DNA of 64,000 nucleotides from Stigmatella ashevillena. Its GTDB lineage: Bacteria; Myxococcota; Myxococcia; Myxococcales; Myxococcaceae. The notes under the pieces were generated by a model. It saw only the letters and a program-made list of their open reading frames with translations. It did no database searches and had not been told where the DNA came from. The position numbers and the translations under genes were made by a program. Positions 34,300-45,161 of this stretch are shown piece after piece. Within the stretch, counting starts at the first letter, position 1. Each line of letters begins with the position of its first letter. Where the stretch lies: positions 4,086,425 to 4,150,424 of the forward strand of contig NZ_JAQNDM010000002.1 of the NCBI RefSeq assembly GCF_028368975.1, written 5' to 3'.

Positions 34300-35229
34300 T
34301 CAGCCCAGCAACGCCGCGCCGATGATGCCGCTGTCGTCCCCCAGCTCGGCCTCGGCGATGAGCAGCCCTTCGCGGGCGGTGGTCGAGGTCTGCGACTGGG
34401 CAGCCTCCACCACGAAGCGGCGCAGGCCGGGGCAGTTCATCAACACCCCTCCGCCCAGGATGAGCCGGGCCGGGTTGAGCACCGTCACCATGTTGGCGAT
34501 GGCCGTGCCCAACATCTTCCCCGCCCGCGAGTGCAGCTCCACCGCGCCCGGGTCTCCCGCCTCCGCCGCCCGCTCCAGCGTCAGCGGGGTGATGCGCTCG
34601 GCCACGCCCGCGGTCAGCTCGTTCAAGACCGGGGAGCGGCCCGAGGCGAGCAGCTCCTGCGTCAAGGCGATGAGGTTGTGCCCCCCCGCGTAGGCCTCCA
34701 GGCACCCCAGCTCGCCGCAGCCACAGCGCCGGCCGCCCGGAATCACCTTGGTATGCCCCAGCTCACCAGCCACCCCACCCGCGCCGCGGACGAGCTGTCC
34801 GTTGGCGATGATGCAGCTGCCCACGCCCGAGCCCACGAAGGCGACGTACACATCCTGGGCGCCCCGGCCGGCGCCGGCGTTGAACTCGCCCCAGGCAGCC
34901 GCCGCCAGGTCGTTCACCAGCCGCACCGGGAGCCCGAGCCGCGCCCTGAGCAGGCCTCCCAGCGGCACGTTGCGCCAACCCAGGTTGGGCGCCACCGCGA
35001 GCACGCCCGAGTCGCCGGGAATCTGCCCCGCAGCCCCGACGCCACACCCCGCGACCTTGACCCCCGCCAGGGCCACGGCTTCGGCGGCGGCTTGAGCGAT
35101 GGATTCCACCACCGCCGCGGGACTGCGCTCGGTGAGCGCCATCTTGGCGGCGGCGAGAATCTGCCCTCGCTCGTCCACCACGGCGGCGCGGGCGTTGGTT
35201 CCTCCCAGATCGATTCCCAGCGTCGGCAT
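34300..35229 (-). CDS. ROK family glucokinase
   Basis: A 309-residue ROK kinase: phosphate-binding LGIDLGGTNARAAVVD, catalytic Asp in VNDLAAAAWGE, the GELGHTKV motif and the zinc motif CGCGELGCLEAYAGG (CxCGxxGCxE). It phosphorylates glucose or a related hexose with ATP. It lies 48 bases after the phosphoglucomutase gene on the same strand, so the two may interconvert hexose phosphates for polysaccharide or glycogen-type metabolism. A regulator-type ROK protein is unlikely because there is no HTH. Confidence 0.9.
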   Translation of the reverse strand: MPTLGIDLGGTNARAAVVDERGQILAAAKMALTERSPAAVVESIAQAAAEAVALAGVKVAGCGVGAAGQIPGDSGVLAVAPNLGWRNVPLGGLLRARLGLPVRLVNDLAAAAWGEFNAGAGRGAQDVYVAFVGSGVGSCIIANGQLVRGAGGVAGELGHTKVIPGGRRCGCGELGCLEAYAGGHNLIALTQELLASGRSPVLNELTAGVAERITPLTLERAAEAGDPGAVELHSRAGKMLGTAIANMVTVLNPARLILGGGVLMNCPGLRRFVVEAAQSQTSTTAREGLLIAEAELGDDSGIIGAALLG

Positions 35230-35277
35230 CAGTGCGTTCCCTCTCTCCTTATATACGCCGCGTGGCCCCAGCGCCCC

Positions 35278-36648
35278 TCAGGCGCCTGCCTCGCGCTTGA
35301 CGCGCTCCACGGTGCCCTCGATGAGCTGCTGAATCTCCTGGAGCCGCTCGGGCGTGCTCGCCTCGAAGCGCAGCACGAGGATGGGCTGGGTGTTGGAGGC
35401 CCGGATGAGGCCCCACCCGTCCGGGAACGTCACGCGCACCCCATCCACGTCCACGATGTCATGGCCCGCGGCGCGCAGGGTGTCCGTGGCCCGCCGCACC
35501 AGCTCGAACTTCTTCTCCTCGCGGGTGTCCACGCGCAGCTCGGGCGAGGCATAGGTCTTCGGCACATCCGCGAGCAACTCCGAGAGCTTGCGCGGCTCGT
35601 GGGTGAGGATCTCCAGCAGGCGGGCCGACGAATACACGGCGTCATCGAAGCCGTAGTAGCGGTTCTTGAAGAAGATGTGGCCGCTCATCTCCCCGGCCAG
35701 CTCCGCGTGCGTCTCCTTCATCTTCGCCTTGATGAGCGAGTGGCCCGCCTTCCACATCACCGGCTTGCCCCCATGCTTGGCGATGTCGTCATAGAGCGTG
35801 TAGCTGCACTTCACCTCGCCGACGATGGCCGCGCCCGGGCTCTCCTTCAGCACGTAGCGGCTGAAGAGCACCATGATCTGATCGCCCCACAGGATGTTGC
35901 CCTGATCGTCGATGACGCCAATGCGGTCGCTGTCGCCATCATAGGCAATGCCCACCTCGGCCTTCTCGCGCTTCACCGCGGCGATGAGGTCCTCGAGGTT
36001 CTCCACCACGGTGGGGTCCGGGTGGTGGTTGGGGAAGGTGGCGTCCATCTCGCAAAACAGGGGCACCACATCGAAGCCCATGGCGCGGAAGAGCGGCACC
36101 GCCACGGCCCCACCGGTGCCGTTGCCCGCATCGATGACGATGCGCATCCCCTTGCGGCCCACCTTCACCGTCTGCTGGATGAAGTGGTTGTAGGGGGTGA
36201 TGATGTCGTAGGGCGTCACGGTGCCCGGCTTGTCGCCCACCACGAAGTCACGGCGCTCGATGCACTGGCGCAGCGCTTGGATCTCCGGGCCGTGAAAGGT
36301 GCTCTTACCGACGCCAATCTTGAAGCCGTTGTACTCGGGCGGATTGTGGCTGCCGGTAATCATCGCCAGGCCATCCACCGGCAGGGTGTTGGCGGCGAAG
36401 TAGGTCAGCGGCGTGGGCACCACGCCCACATCCAGCACATGCAGGCCCGTCGAGGTCAATCCCCGGCACAGCGCATCCCGGAACCGGGTGGAGGACTCGC
36501 GGCAATCCCGCCCCACGGCGATGGAGCGCCCGTCCTGGCGGCGGATGGCCGAGCCCAGGCCCTTGCCCAGCAGCTCCACCACCTCCTCGGTGAGGTCCTT
36601 GTCCACCAGACCCCGGATGTCGTACTCGCGAAAAATGTGCGTATTCAT
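35278..36648 (-). CDS. Phosphomannomutase/phosphoglucomutase
   Basis: A 456-residue alpha-D-phosphohexomutase starting at MNTHIFREYDIRGLVD. It has the active phosphoserine loop ITGSHNPPEYNG, metal loop AYDGDSDRIGVID, sugar-specificity loop GEMSGHIFF and the C-terminal phosphate-binding segment RASNTQPILVLRFEA (cores). The SGH rather than SHH in the sugar loop fits dual PMM/PGM enzymes. It converts mannose- or glucose-6-phosphate to the 1-phosphate for nucleotide-sugar synthesis. It is first in a likely two-gene unit with the ROK kinase. Confidence 0.93.
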   Translation of the reverse strand: MNTHIFREYDIRGLVDKDLTEEVVELLGKGLGSAIRRQDGRSIAVGRDCRESSTRFRDALCRGLTSTGLHVLDVGVVPTPLTYFAANTLPVDGLAMITGSHNPPEYNGFKIGVGKSTFHGPEIQALRQCIERRDFVVGDKPGTVTPYDIITPYNHFIQQTVKVGRKGMRIVIDAGNGTGGAVAVPLFRAMGFDVVPLFCEMDATFPNHHPDPTVVENLEDLIAAVKREKAEVGIAYDGDSDRIGVIDDQGNILWGDQIMVLFSRYVLKESPGAAIVGEVKCSYTLYDDIAKHGGKPVMWKAGHSLIKAKMKETHAELAGEMSGHIFFKNRYYGFDDAVYSSARLLEILTHEPRKLSELLADVPKTYASPELRVDTREEKKFELVRRATDTLRAAGHDIVDVDGVRVTFPDGWGLIRASNTQPILVLRFEASTPERLQEIQQLIEGTVERVKREAGA

Positions 36649-36813
36649 TGAGTGAGTCTTCGTTCCTCCGCCCCCGGAAGAGGGCACAGAGGGCGGCGGA
36701 CTCTACACAACGCGGGGCCCGCCGGGTACGAACCTCCATTGATTGGAACCTCAACCACACGGGGCCCCGCGAAAGCCCTGCGCATTCAGGATTTAGCAGA
36801 CTAAGCTGTAAAC

Positions 36814-37989
36814 ATGAAGAACCTTCGGAAGACATTCCGGCTCACCGCGCTGGTGCTGTCCGGGCTCGTGGGAAGCGCCTGTGAGAGCACCGTGCCCCCG
36901 GAGGGTGCGCCCGGCGAGCAGGAGACCGCTCCTGGGGAAGCGCTGCCGGGCGAGGAGCCAGGCCCCTACGCCGCCGCGGACTGCCCCGCGGGCAACTCCG
37001 CGGCACTTCAAGACCTCGGGGACGACCTGCCGGACGGCACGGGCACCTCCGTGTCCACCATGAGCATCCTGAACGTGGGCGGCACGGGCTCCTACCAGCG
37101 CGTGACGAACATGCTTCCCGGCGTCTGGGGACAGTCCTGTCCCTCCAATGCCTGTCAGAAGGCCACCTCGAACGTGAGCGGCGCGCTGGCCCCCTTCAAC
37201 GAGGAGATGACGGTCAACTTCCGCGGGCCGATGGAGCTGTATGACATCGCGGTCTACAAGCCAGACACCTCCGCGTGGAAGCGCGTGTCGTCTTGGAACC
37301 GCTGCGCCTCCACCAACCTCACCTTCTTCAACAACCTGGGGGGCACCGGCAGCGGGGAGTGGACCCTGTGCGGCGGAAACAGCCAGAGCTACGCCTCCGC
37401 GGATGGGAAGACGGCCGTGGCGGCCCCCACGCGCTTCACCGGCACGCTCGGCAACCGGGTCGAAATGAACATCCTGGCGGACCAAGCCTGTGTGGGCACC
37501 GGGGACGCCAGCGAGTGCGGCTTCTACCGGGGCGTCACCCGCCACGGCTGGGCGGGCGCGAAGCTGTTCGCCATCCGGGCGCGCATGCCGCGCTACACGG
37601 GGCCCATCACCGAGTACTACGACGATGTGCCCGCCATCTGGATGCTCAACGCGCGCGTGGTGCGCACCGCGCAGTATGGCTGCAACTGCCGGGGCATGGG
37701 CTCCCCGGGCGGTTGCGGCGAGCTCGACGTGGCGGAGGTTCTCCACGGCGGGCACCCGATGCACGCCACCAGCACCATCTACTCCTTTGAAGGGGCCACC
37801 GGCAGCGGGCCGAACTACTTCATGCGCCCGGTGAAGGAGAGCGCCACCTTCATCGTCCTCTTCGACGCGAGCGGGAAGGTGCAGATGCTGCGGCTCAAGG
37901 CGGATGCCTTCAACTTCGCGGACACCGTCTCCAACGCCACCGTCTCCGAGTGGCTGGCCCGGCAGGGCGTCACGATGTCCCTGCCGTGA
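36814..37989 (+). CDS. TOS1-like secreted lipoprotein with GH16-type ExDxxE motif
   Basis: A 391-residue lipoprotein (GSAC, Cys23) with a Pro/Gly/Glu linker (26-52). The mature part resembles the fungal TOS1 (DUF2401) cell-wall glycosidase-like family: a beta-rich first domain, then RHGWAGAKLFAIRARMPR, DDVPAIWMLNARVVRTAQYG, a Cys-rich loop and GELDVAEVLHGG. The last fits the GH16 catalytic pattern E-x-D-x-x-E with Glu303, Asp305, Glu308. It could cleave beta-1,3-glucan, consistent with fungal prey. It stands alone and ends 72 bases from the convergent histidine kinase gene. The TOS1 match is by motif recognition and needs a profile search. Confidence 0.65.
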   Translation: MKNLRKTFRLTALVLSGLVGSACESTVPPEGAPGEQETAPGEALPGEEPGPYAAADCPAGNSAALQDLGDDLPDGTGTSVSTMSILNVGGTGSYQRVTNMLPGVWGQSCPSNACQKATSNVSGALAPFNEEMTVNFRGPMELYDIAVYKPDTSAWKRVSSWNRCASTNLTFFNNLGGTGSGEWTLCGGNSQSYASADGKTAVAAPTRFTGTLGNRVEMNILADQACVGTGDASECGFYRGVTRHGWAGAKLFAIRARMPRYTGPITEYYDDVPAIWMLNARVVRTAQYGCNCRGMGSPGGCGELDVAEVLHGGHPMHATSTIYSFEGATGSGPNYFMRPVKESATFIVLFDASGKVQMLRLKADAFNFADTVSNATVSEWLARQGVTMSLP

Positions 37990-38061
37990 GCCCTCGCGGC
38001 CCCGCGAACGACTGGGGCGCCTCATCGTCGAGTCCAGGGTTACCTCGAGCCCTTGCCACGC

Positions 38062-39222
38062 CTATGGGCCGAGCGGCAACCTCGCCGTGAACAGGGCGCC
38101 CTGTCCCGGCACACTCTCGACGCGCAGGGTGCCGCCGTGGGCGTCGATGACCTGATGGGCGATGAAGAGCCCCAATCCCAAGCCGCCGTAGTGGCGCTCG
38201 GAGACCGCCCGAGCAAAGCGCTCGAAGACACGCACCTGCTGGTCCTGCTCGATGCCAATGCCCTCGTCGCGCACGGCCAGCAGCGCGGTGCCGTCTTCCA
38301 CGCTCACCTGGATGTGAACGGGCTTGCCAGCCCCATACTTGAGCGCGTTGGACAACAGATGGGTCACCACCTGCTCCAGCCGGACCCGGTCCCATGAACC
38401 CTCGACAGGGACGGGGGCCTCCACCACCACCTGGCTGCCCGCCTGGGCCGCCACGCGCACGTAGCGCGCCGCCACGTCCTTCACGACCGAGGACAGATCC
38501 ATCCTCACCCGGCGGATCTGCACCTTGTGCAAGCTGAGACGCGAGACATCCAACAAGTTGTCGATGAGCTCCGAGAGCTTGCGGACCTGGCGGCACGCCA
38601 CCTCCAGGTCCTTGTGGAGACGGGCCGCAGGCATGGCCGCTTCGGGGTGGCTCTTGACGGTCCGGAGCAAGGCGGTCAGCTTGAGTTGCAAGGGGGTAAG
38701 CGGCGTCTTCAACTCGTGGGACGCCACGGACAGGAACTCGTCCTGGGACTGCACGGTCTCACGCAGCCGCTCCAGCTCCCGCTCATCCTCGGCCCGCTTG
38801 CGCTGGGTGAAATCCCGCGTCACCTTGCCGAACCCCACCAGTTGACCGCTCTCGTCACGCAGCGCGGTGATGACGACATTGGCCCAGAAGAGGCTGCCAT
38901 CCTTGCGGACGCGCCACCCCTCTTCCTCGTAACGGCCCTCGCGCTCGGCGATCTCGAGCTCCCGCTGCGGCCTGCCTTGGGCCACATCCTCTTCCGGGTA
39001 GAACCGGCTGAAGTGCTGGCCCAGGATTTCTCCGGCCCGGTACCCCTTGATGCGCTCCGCTCCCGCGTTCCAACTGGCGACGTAGCCCTTCGGGTCGAGC
39101 GTCAGGATGGCATAGTCCTTGACGCTCTCGATGAACAGGCGGAGCTGGTCCGTCGCGTTCCCCGGAGAGCGCGCCTGCGCATAGGTGATGACCCCCGAAA
39201 TGGTCGGCTTTTCGTGGCTCAT
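38062..39222 (-). CDS. PAS domain sensor histidine kinase
   Basis: A 386-residue soluble hybrid-free histidine kinase starting at MSHEKPTISG. A PAS domain spans about 27-140 (WNAGAERIKGYRAGEILG, RKDGSLFWANVVITAL). The HisKA domain carries the phosphorylated His in SVASHELKTPL, and the HATPase has N-box NALKYG, DEGIGIEQ and GGLGLGLFIAHQ. It has no TM helix, so it senses a cytosolic signal, possibly redox or energy given the PAS fold. It lies downstream of the methionine operon by 128 bases and no response regulator gene is adjacent, so its partner is elsewhere. Confidence 0.92.
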   Translation of the reverse strand: MSHEKPTISGVITYAQARSPGNATDQLRLFIESVKDYAILTLDPKGYVASWNAGAERIKGYRAGEILGQHFSRFYPEEDVAQGRPQRELEIAEREGRYEEEGWRVRKDGSLFWANVVITALRDESGQLVGFGKVTRDFTQRKRAEDERELERLRETVQSQDEFLSVASHELKTPLTPLQLKLTALLRTVKSHPEAAMPAARLHKDLEVACRQVRKLSELIDNLLDVSRLSLHKVQIRRVRMDLSSVVKDVAARYVRVAAQAGSQVVVEAPVPVEGSWDRVRLEQVVTHLLSNALKYGAGKPVHIQVSVEDGTALLAVRDEGIGIEQDQQVRVFERFARAVSERHYGGLGLGLFIAHQVIDAHGGTLRVESVPGQGALFTARLPLGP

Positions 39223-39350
39223 GCCCGAGATGCACCTTGTCCAGGGGGCACCAGACCAAGAAACATGCCGTAAATCACCTTCTGTCCACGGCCTCCCGTC
39301 AACCAGCCAACCTCCTGCCCCACAGGGCAATAGCGCCCTTCTGAGGGACA

Positions 39351-41744
39351 TCAGCCTCCGCGGGCCACGTCCAGGAGCCCAGCAAGCACGCCCGCGGCGG
39401 TCACCCCTCCGCCAGCCCCTGCACCTCGAACCATCAGCGGCCAGGAAGAATGCCGCCCGGTGGTGAACGCCACCAAGGCCTCGGCCCCCCGGAGCCCTGC
39501 GGCGGGATGCTCCGGCGGGACGGCCACGGGCTCGACCTTCACCCTGGGCAGCTGTCCCAGCCCCGGAGGCAGTTCGATCCGGGCCAGGTACCGCAACACC
39601 CGGCCCTCGGCGCGCAGGCCCGCCATGCGGGAGGCAAACCTCCGGTCCCACCCCTCCAGCGCGATCAGGAATCGCTCCACATCTTCCTCCTCGAGGAGCT
39701 GTCTGGGCAGGAAGGGCTCCACCTCGATGTCCTCCAGCGAGACCGGCACCCCCAGCTCGCGTGCCAGGATGAGGGCCTTGCGCGCCACATCGAGGCCCAT
39801 CAAATCCTCACGGGGGTGGGGTTCGGTGTAGCCACGCTCCTTCGCGAGCCGGACCGCCCGGGACAACGCCACCCCTTGCGTGAGCTGCTCACACAGAAAG
39901 CCCAGGGAGCCTGACAGACAGCCCTCGATGAGCCGGACACGGTCTCCAGTGTGGACCAGGTCCGTGAGCGTGCGGAGGACGGGGAGGCTCGCGCCCACCG
40001 TGGTCTCATAATTCCAGCTGCGGCGATGGGTCCGGGCCAGGGAAAAGAGCTGCTCCCGGAGCGGCCAGGGCCCCGTCAGGGGTTTCTTGTTGGCGGAGAC
40101 GACGTGAATGCCGCGCTGGAAGGCCGCCGCATAGAGGTGCTCCATGCCCTCGGCCGCGGTGCAATCCACCAGCACGGGCCCCTTCAGGCGGCGCAGGCGG
40201 TCGAGCCCCCCGAGAAGCTCCGGTGTCCCTGGGGCGACGCGGGGCGCGCACGCCAACCGTTCCCTCCATTGGCTCAACGCCACCCCTTCCTCCTGAAAGA
40301 GCAGGTGCCGGGTGTCCACGATGCCGCACACCCGGAGGAAGACCCCCTGCGTCCGCGCCAGGACGTCCTGTTGGCCCTGAAGCTGCTCCAGCAGGTTTCC
40401 GCCGACGGTTCCGTGCCCCAGCAACAGCACGTTCACCTCCGTCACCTCCGTGCGGTGCGCCTGGACCTGGAGCCTGGACGGTGGAGGGCTCTCGGGCGCG
40501 GGCAGGGCGAGCGCGCGCCGCAGCAGTTCCTCCAGCGGCTCCCACTCGATGAGAAAGCCATCATGGCCATGAAGGCTGGAGAGCGCCGCGTACTCCGAGT
40601 GGCGGCCCAGGGCCCGCAAGCGCTCGGACAGCTTCTCCATGTGCTCTGGAAAAAAGAGCTGATCCCGGTCGATCCCCACGCACAGGGTGCTCGCCCGGAT
40701 GCGCGCCACCCCCCACGCCCCCTCCGGGGTGCCCTCGGGCGGGCGCGAGAGATCATGGTGGTCCATGGCCCCCAACAACGCCAAGTAGGACCGGGTGTCG
40801 AAGCGCGCGCGCAGCTGCCGACCCTGATGCTCCAGGTAGCTCTGCACGGGATAGAGCGCACGCGGAGACCAGTCCGAGGCGGGCCTTGCCTGACGCGCCT
40901 CCAGGCTGGGCTCCGCGCGGTAGGTCAACATGGCGAGTTGGCGCGCCAACTCCAGGCCCCGCCGGGAAGCCCCCGGGAACTCCAAGTCCAGGAGCAACGC
41001 CTGCCGCGCCACGTGGTTCCACCCCACCACCCAGGAGCTCGCGGCTTCACAGGCGGCGATGGGAAGAAGCCGCTCGAAGCGCTCGGGGGCCAGGACCGCG
41101 AGGCACAACACAATCATGCCCCCCAGCGAGCCTCCCGCGAGCAGTTCCACCCGTTCGATGCCCAGCGCATCCAACGCTTGAAGAATGGCGCGCGCCTGAT
41201 CCCACGGGGTGATGGTGGCGGGCAAGGAGCGCTCATCAATCCGCTGCTCTGCCTGGGAGAGTGGCTCGGAGGACCCGGTGGGGCGGTCCTCCACGCGGGA
41301 GGGAAAGCCCTCGTCGGCGGGACCCGAGCTGCCATAGCAGGAACCCAGGTTGTTGAAGCACAACAGGCGCACCCGCTCCGGATCCAACGCCCGGCCGGGA
41401 CCGATGAGCGGCTCCCACCATCCCCCCGGTCCCCCCGCGCGCATGTCCCCGGTGAGCGCGTGGACCAACAGCACGGTGGGCACGGAGGGATCAGGCCTCT
41501 GACCCCCCCTCGGTTCCACCTCCGCGGCCAGTTGGCGCCGTTCCTCCCGCGTGCGGCGGACGACCCTGAGCGCGTTCTCCCGCACCGCTTCGTCCGGCAG
41601 GACGTGGCTTCTCGACTGGAGCCACGTCCTGTCTTGCCCAGGGCCCCACCACCAACCGCGGGAGACGTGGGACGTGAGCCATGCGCCCCCTTCGAGAGGG
41701 AGATCCGGGAGCGGCAGATCAAAGACATGGGAAAGGGCGGACAT
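39351..41744 (-). CDS. Homoserine O-acetyltransferase-homoserine dehydrogenase fusion
   Basis: A 797-residue two-domain enzyme. Residues 1-415 are a MetX-type alpha/beta hydrolase with LVHALTGDMRAGG, the nucleophile elbow LLAGGSLGGM (Ser206), a candidate Asp361 in DRDQLFFP and His394 in HGHDGFL. A Pro-rich linker (416-433) leads to a homoserine dehydrogenase domain: VNVLLLGHGTVGG (GxGxxG), SANKKPLTG, YETTVGASLPVL and EGCLSGSLGFLC. It thus both makes and acetylates homoserine for methionine synthesis. It follows metY by 64 bases. GAGG is three bases before the ATG. No aspartokinase is fused or nearby. Confidence 0.9.
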   Translation of the reverse strand: MSALSHVFDLPLPDLPLEGGAWLTSHVSRGWWWGPGQDRTWLQSRSHVLPDEAVRENALRVVRRTREERRQLAAEVEPRGGQRPDPSVPTVLLVHALTGDMRAGGPGGWWEPLIGPGRALDPERVRLLCFNNLGSCYGSSGPADEGFPSRVEDRPTGSSEPLSQAEQRIDERSLPATITPWDQARAILQALDALGIERVELLAGGSLGGMIVLCLAVLAPERFERLLPIAACEAASSWVVGWNHVARQALLLDLEFPGASRRGLELARQLAMLTYRAEPSLEARQARPASDWSPRALYPVQSYLEHQGRQLRARFDTRSYLALLGAMDHHDLSRPPEGTPEGAWGVARIRASTLCVGIDRDQLFFPEHMEKLSERLRALGRHSEYAALSSLHGHDGFLIEWEPLEELLRRALALPAPESPPPSRLQVQAHRTEVTEVNVLLLGHGTVGGNLLEQLQGQQDVLARTQGVFLRVCGIVDTRHLLFQEEGVALSQWRERLACAPRVAPGTPELLGGLDRLRRLKGPVLVDCTAAEGMEHLYAAAFQRGIHVVSANKKPLTGPWPLREQLFSLARTHRRSWNYETTVGASLPVLRTLTDLVHTGDRVRLIEGCLSGSLGFLCEQLTQGVALSRAVRLAKERGYTEPHPREDLMGLDVARKALILARELGVPVSLEDIEVEPFLPRQLLEEEDVERFLIALEGWDRRFASRMAGLRAEGRVLRYLARIELPPGLGQLPRVKVEPVAVPPEHPAAGLRGAEALVAFTTGRHSSWPLMVRGAGAGGGVTAAGVLAGLLDVARGG

Positions 41745-41808
41745 GGGCCTCTTCCTGAGAGGAGCGGGGAAAGACACGGGGAGGGACGGGGGGAACGGCG
41801 CCAGGGAC

Positions 41809-43260
<1,452 letters not shown>

Positions 43261-43369
43261 TCGACAGCTGGCGAAGGCCACGGAGTTCATTGCGGACGGC
43301 AAGATGGGCGCCTTCCGCGATATTGTCAAGATATCCGTCAAAACAGAGGCCTTTTGAGGGACCGGCCGC

Positions 43370-45079
43370 TCAGGGCAACCGGCCTTCGAGGGCGGGCCAG
43401 CGGGTGCGCACCCACTGCCGCACGTACTCCACCTCCTGCTCGTAGGTGGTGAAGTCCTGGCGTGAGTTCCAGCGCGGGAAGTTGGGCTGGCCGATGGTGC
43501 CGGGCGCTCCGAAGGCTTGGTACGCCGTGGACCACTCGGCCCAATCCCGGCGGGCAGCGGGGGCCGTCTCCCGCACATAGCCGTCGATGAGGGAGAGCAC
43601 CGTCTCCAGTTTCAGCTCATCGCGCAGCACCCGCTGGTAACGCTCGCGCATCGGATCCGCGAGGGCCGGCTCGGCGAGCATCCGCGAGAAGAGCAGGTTG
43701 TCCTCCGCGAAGGTGGGACGCGCCGTGGGGCTGGAGCGGGTGGTGTCGAAGTTCTGACCCAGGCTCGCATCCAGGTCCCAAGGAATGAAGCGCCAGGGGC
43801 CCTCGGTGGACGGATCAAAGGCGTGATAGGCATTCTTTCCCTGGGAGTCCGTCCCGAGGATGAGCGTGTTGAAGATCCACCAATCCTGGTAGTCATTGCC
43901 GCCCAACCGCGAGCGGAAGCCCGTGCGGAAGGTGGCGGCGTCCGAATCCGAGACGAAGCCGATGAGGCTGGACAGGGTATCGAACGCGTGGGGCCGCCCC
44001 TCCTCGGGAATCCCCTCTTCCTTCTCGAACCCCTCGTTCAACCCCGCCTTGGGGGTGCCGTCCTTGCGAAGCCGGGAGAAGTTGGCGTCCTTGTCCACCG
44101 CCTTGAAGAGATCCGAGTCCTTGGACAGACCATGGGCCGCCATCAGCCGCTTGTTGATGTGGTCCGCCACCGTGTACAGCCCCTTGTAGCGGTTATTCAC
44201 ATAGAGCACCGCGCTGAAGGTGCGGATCTGCACGTGGGCCGGGTCCATGCGGTTCCACAGATCAAAGGCCAGCCGCGAGCGCAGGTAGGAATTGTCATTG
44301 AAGGTGGTGATGAGCACCACCCGCTTGCGGTCCGTGAAGCCGCCGCCGAACACGGGCTCGTTGAAGAGGTCCTCATCCGGAAACTTGAGGGTGAGGCTGC
44401 GCTTGGGGAAGACGCTGGAGGTGGCCCCGCGGAACTTCGCCTCGATGGAATAGGCCCGGCCTCGGTAGAGGATCTGCACGGGGCGGTACTCACCCGCGGT
44501 GAGGCCCCGCTCGTCGTGGGTCAGGTGCAAGACCGGAAGCCCATACTCCTCGGTATAGGCGGCGGGATTAACGATGGGCACGTTACCGGGTGCGTTCTTG
44601 TTCTCCGCCACGCCCACCTTCAGCGTGCCGGCCTCCCCCGTGCTCTGCTCCTTGAGAAGGAGGTTCCACACCGCCGCCTGGTCCTTGCCCGGCGTCCAGC
44701 TCAGCGTGCCACTCGCCGCATCGAAGGAGGCCCCCGGCGGCAGGTTCTCCACGGCGAAGCGCAACCCTGGAGCGGAATGGCCGGTGCCACAGGCCACCTT
44801 CACGGAGAGCGGCTCCCCCTCGAGCACCCAGCGGGCCTCTCCCGCCGTGGGCGCGCACACCGTGGGCGCGGGCCCTGGGGTCTCCTCCTCGGGAGGCGCT
44901 TCGGGTGTCTCCCCGGGGGGCGCTTCAGGAAGCGTCGGGGCCGCAGGAGGGCCCTCGGACTCGGCGGGCAACTCGGGGCCTCCCTCCGGCGAGGGGGGCG
45001 TGTTCGCCGCCGAACACCCCACCACCGTCAGACACAGCCCCCACCCCAGCACACCCCTCAGCCAACGAATCCCTTTCAA
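43370..45079 (-). CDS. CotH kinase family lipoprotein
   Basis: A 569-residue lipoprotein; a TTG start (LKGIRWLRGVLG) with GGAGG upstream is preferred over a GTG ten codons earlier without one. The lipobox is TVVGC. A Pro/Glu-rich linker of about 50 residues leads to a putative Ig-like domain (FAVENLPPGASFDAASGTLSWTP, core GASFDAASGTLSW) and then a CotH domain: FRGATSSVFPKRSLTLKF, NDNSYLRSRLAFDLWNRM, and the active-site-like WRFIPWDLDASLG. CotH proteins are atypical secreted kinases that phosphorylate coat proteins in Bacillus; here the lipid anchor and linker suggest surface display. It stands between the metY leader and the P-type ATPase gene. Confidence 0.85.
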   Translation of the reverse strand: MKGIRWLRGVLGWGLCLTVVGCSAANTPPSPEGGPELPAESEGPPAAPTLPEAPPGETPEAPPEEETPGPAPTVCAPTAGEARWVLEGEPLSVKVACGTGHSAPGLRFAVENLPPGASFDAASGTLSWTPGKDQAAVWNLLLKEQSTGEAGTLKVGVAENKNAPGNVPIVNPAAYTEEYGLPVLHLTHDERGLTAGEYRPVQILYRGRAYSIEAKFRGATSSVFPKRSLTLKFPDEDLFNEPVFGGGFTDRKRVVLITTFNDNSYLRSRLAFDLWNRMDPAHVQIRTFSAVLYVNNRYKGLYTVADHINKRLMAAHGLSKDSDLFKAVDKDANFSRLRKDGTPKAGLNEGFEKEEGIPEEGRPHAFDTLSSLIGFVSDSDAATFRTGFRSRLGGNDYQDWWIFNTLILGTDSQGKNAYHAFDPSTEGPWRFIPWDLDASLGQNFDTTRSSPTARPTFAEDNLLFSRMLAEPALADPMRERYQRVLRDELKLETVLSLIDGYVRETAPAARRDWAEWSTAYQAFGAPGTIGQPNFPRWNSRQDFTTYEQEVEYVRQWVRTRWPALEGRLP

Positions 45080-45161
45080 ATCCCCTCCCCGCGCCCGTCC
45101 CGTGGCCACGAGGAATAATCATTCGGGGCCCTCCCGGCAGCCCACCCCCTGGCGCCCTGTG

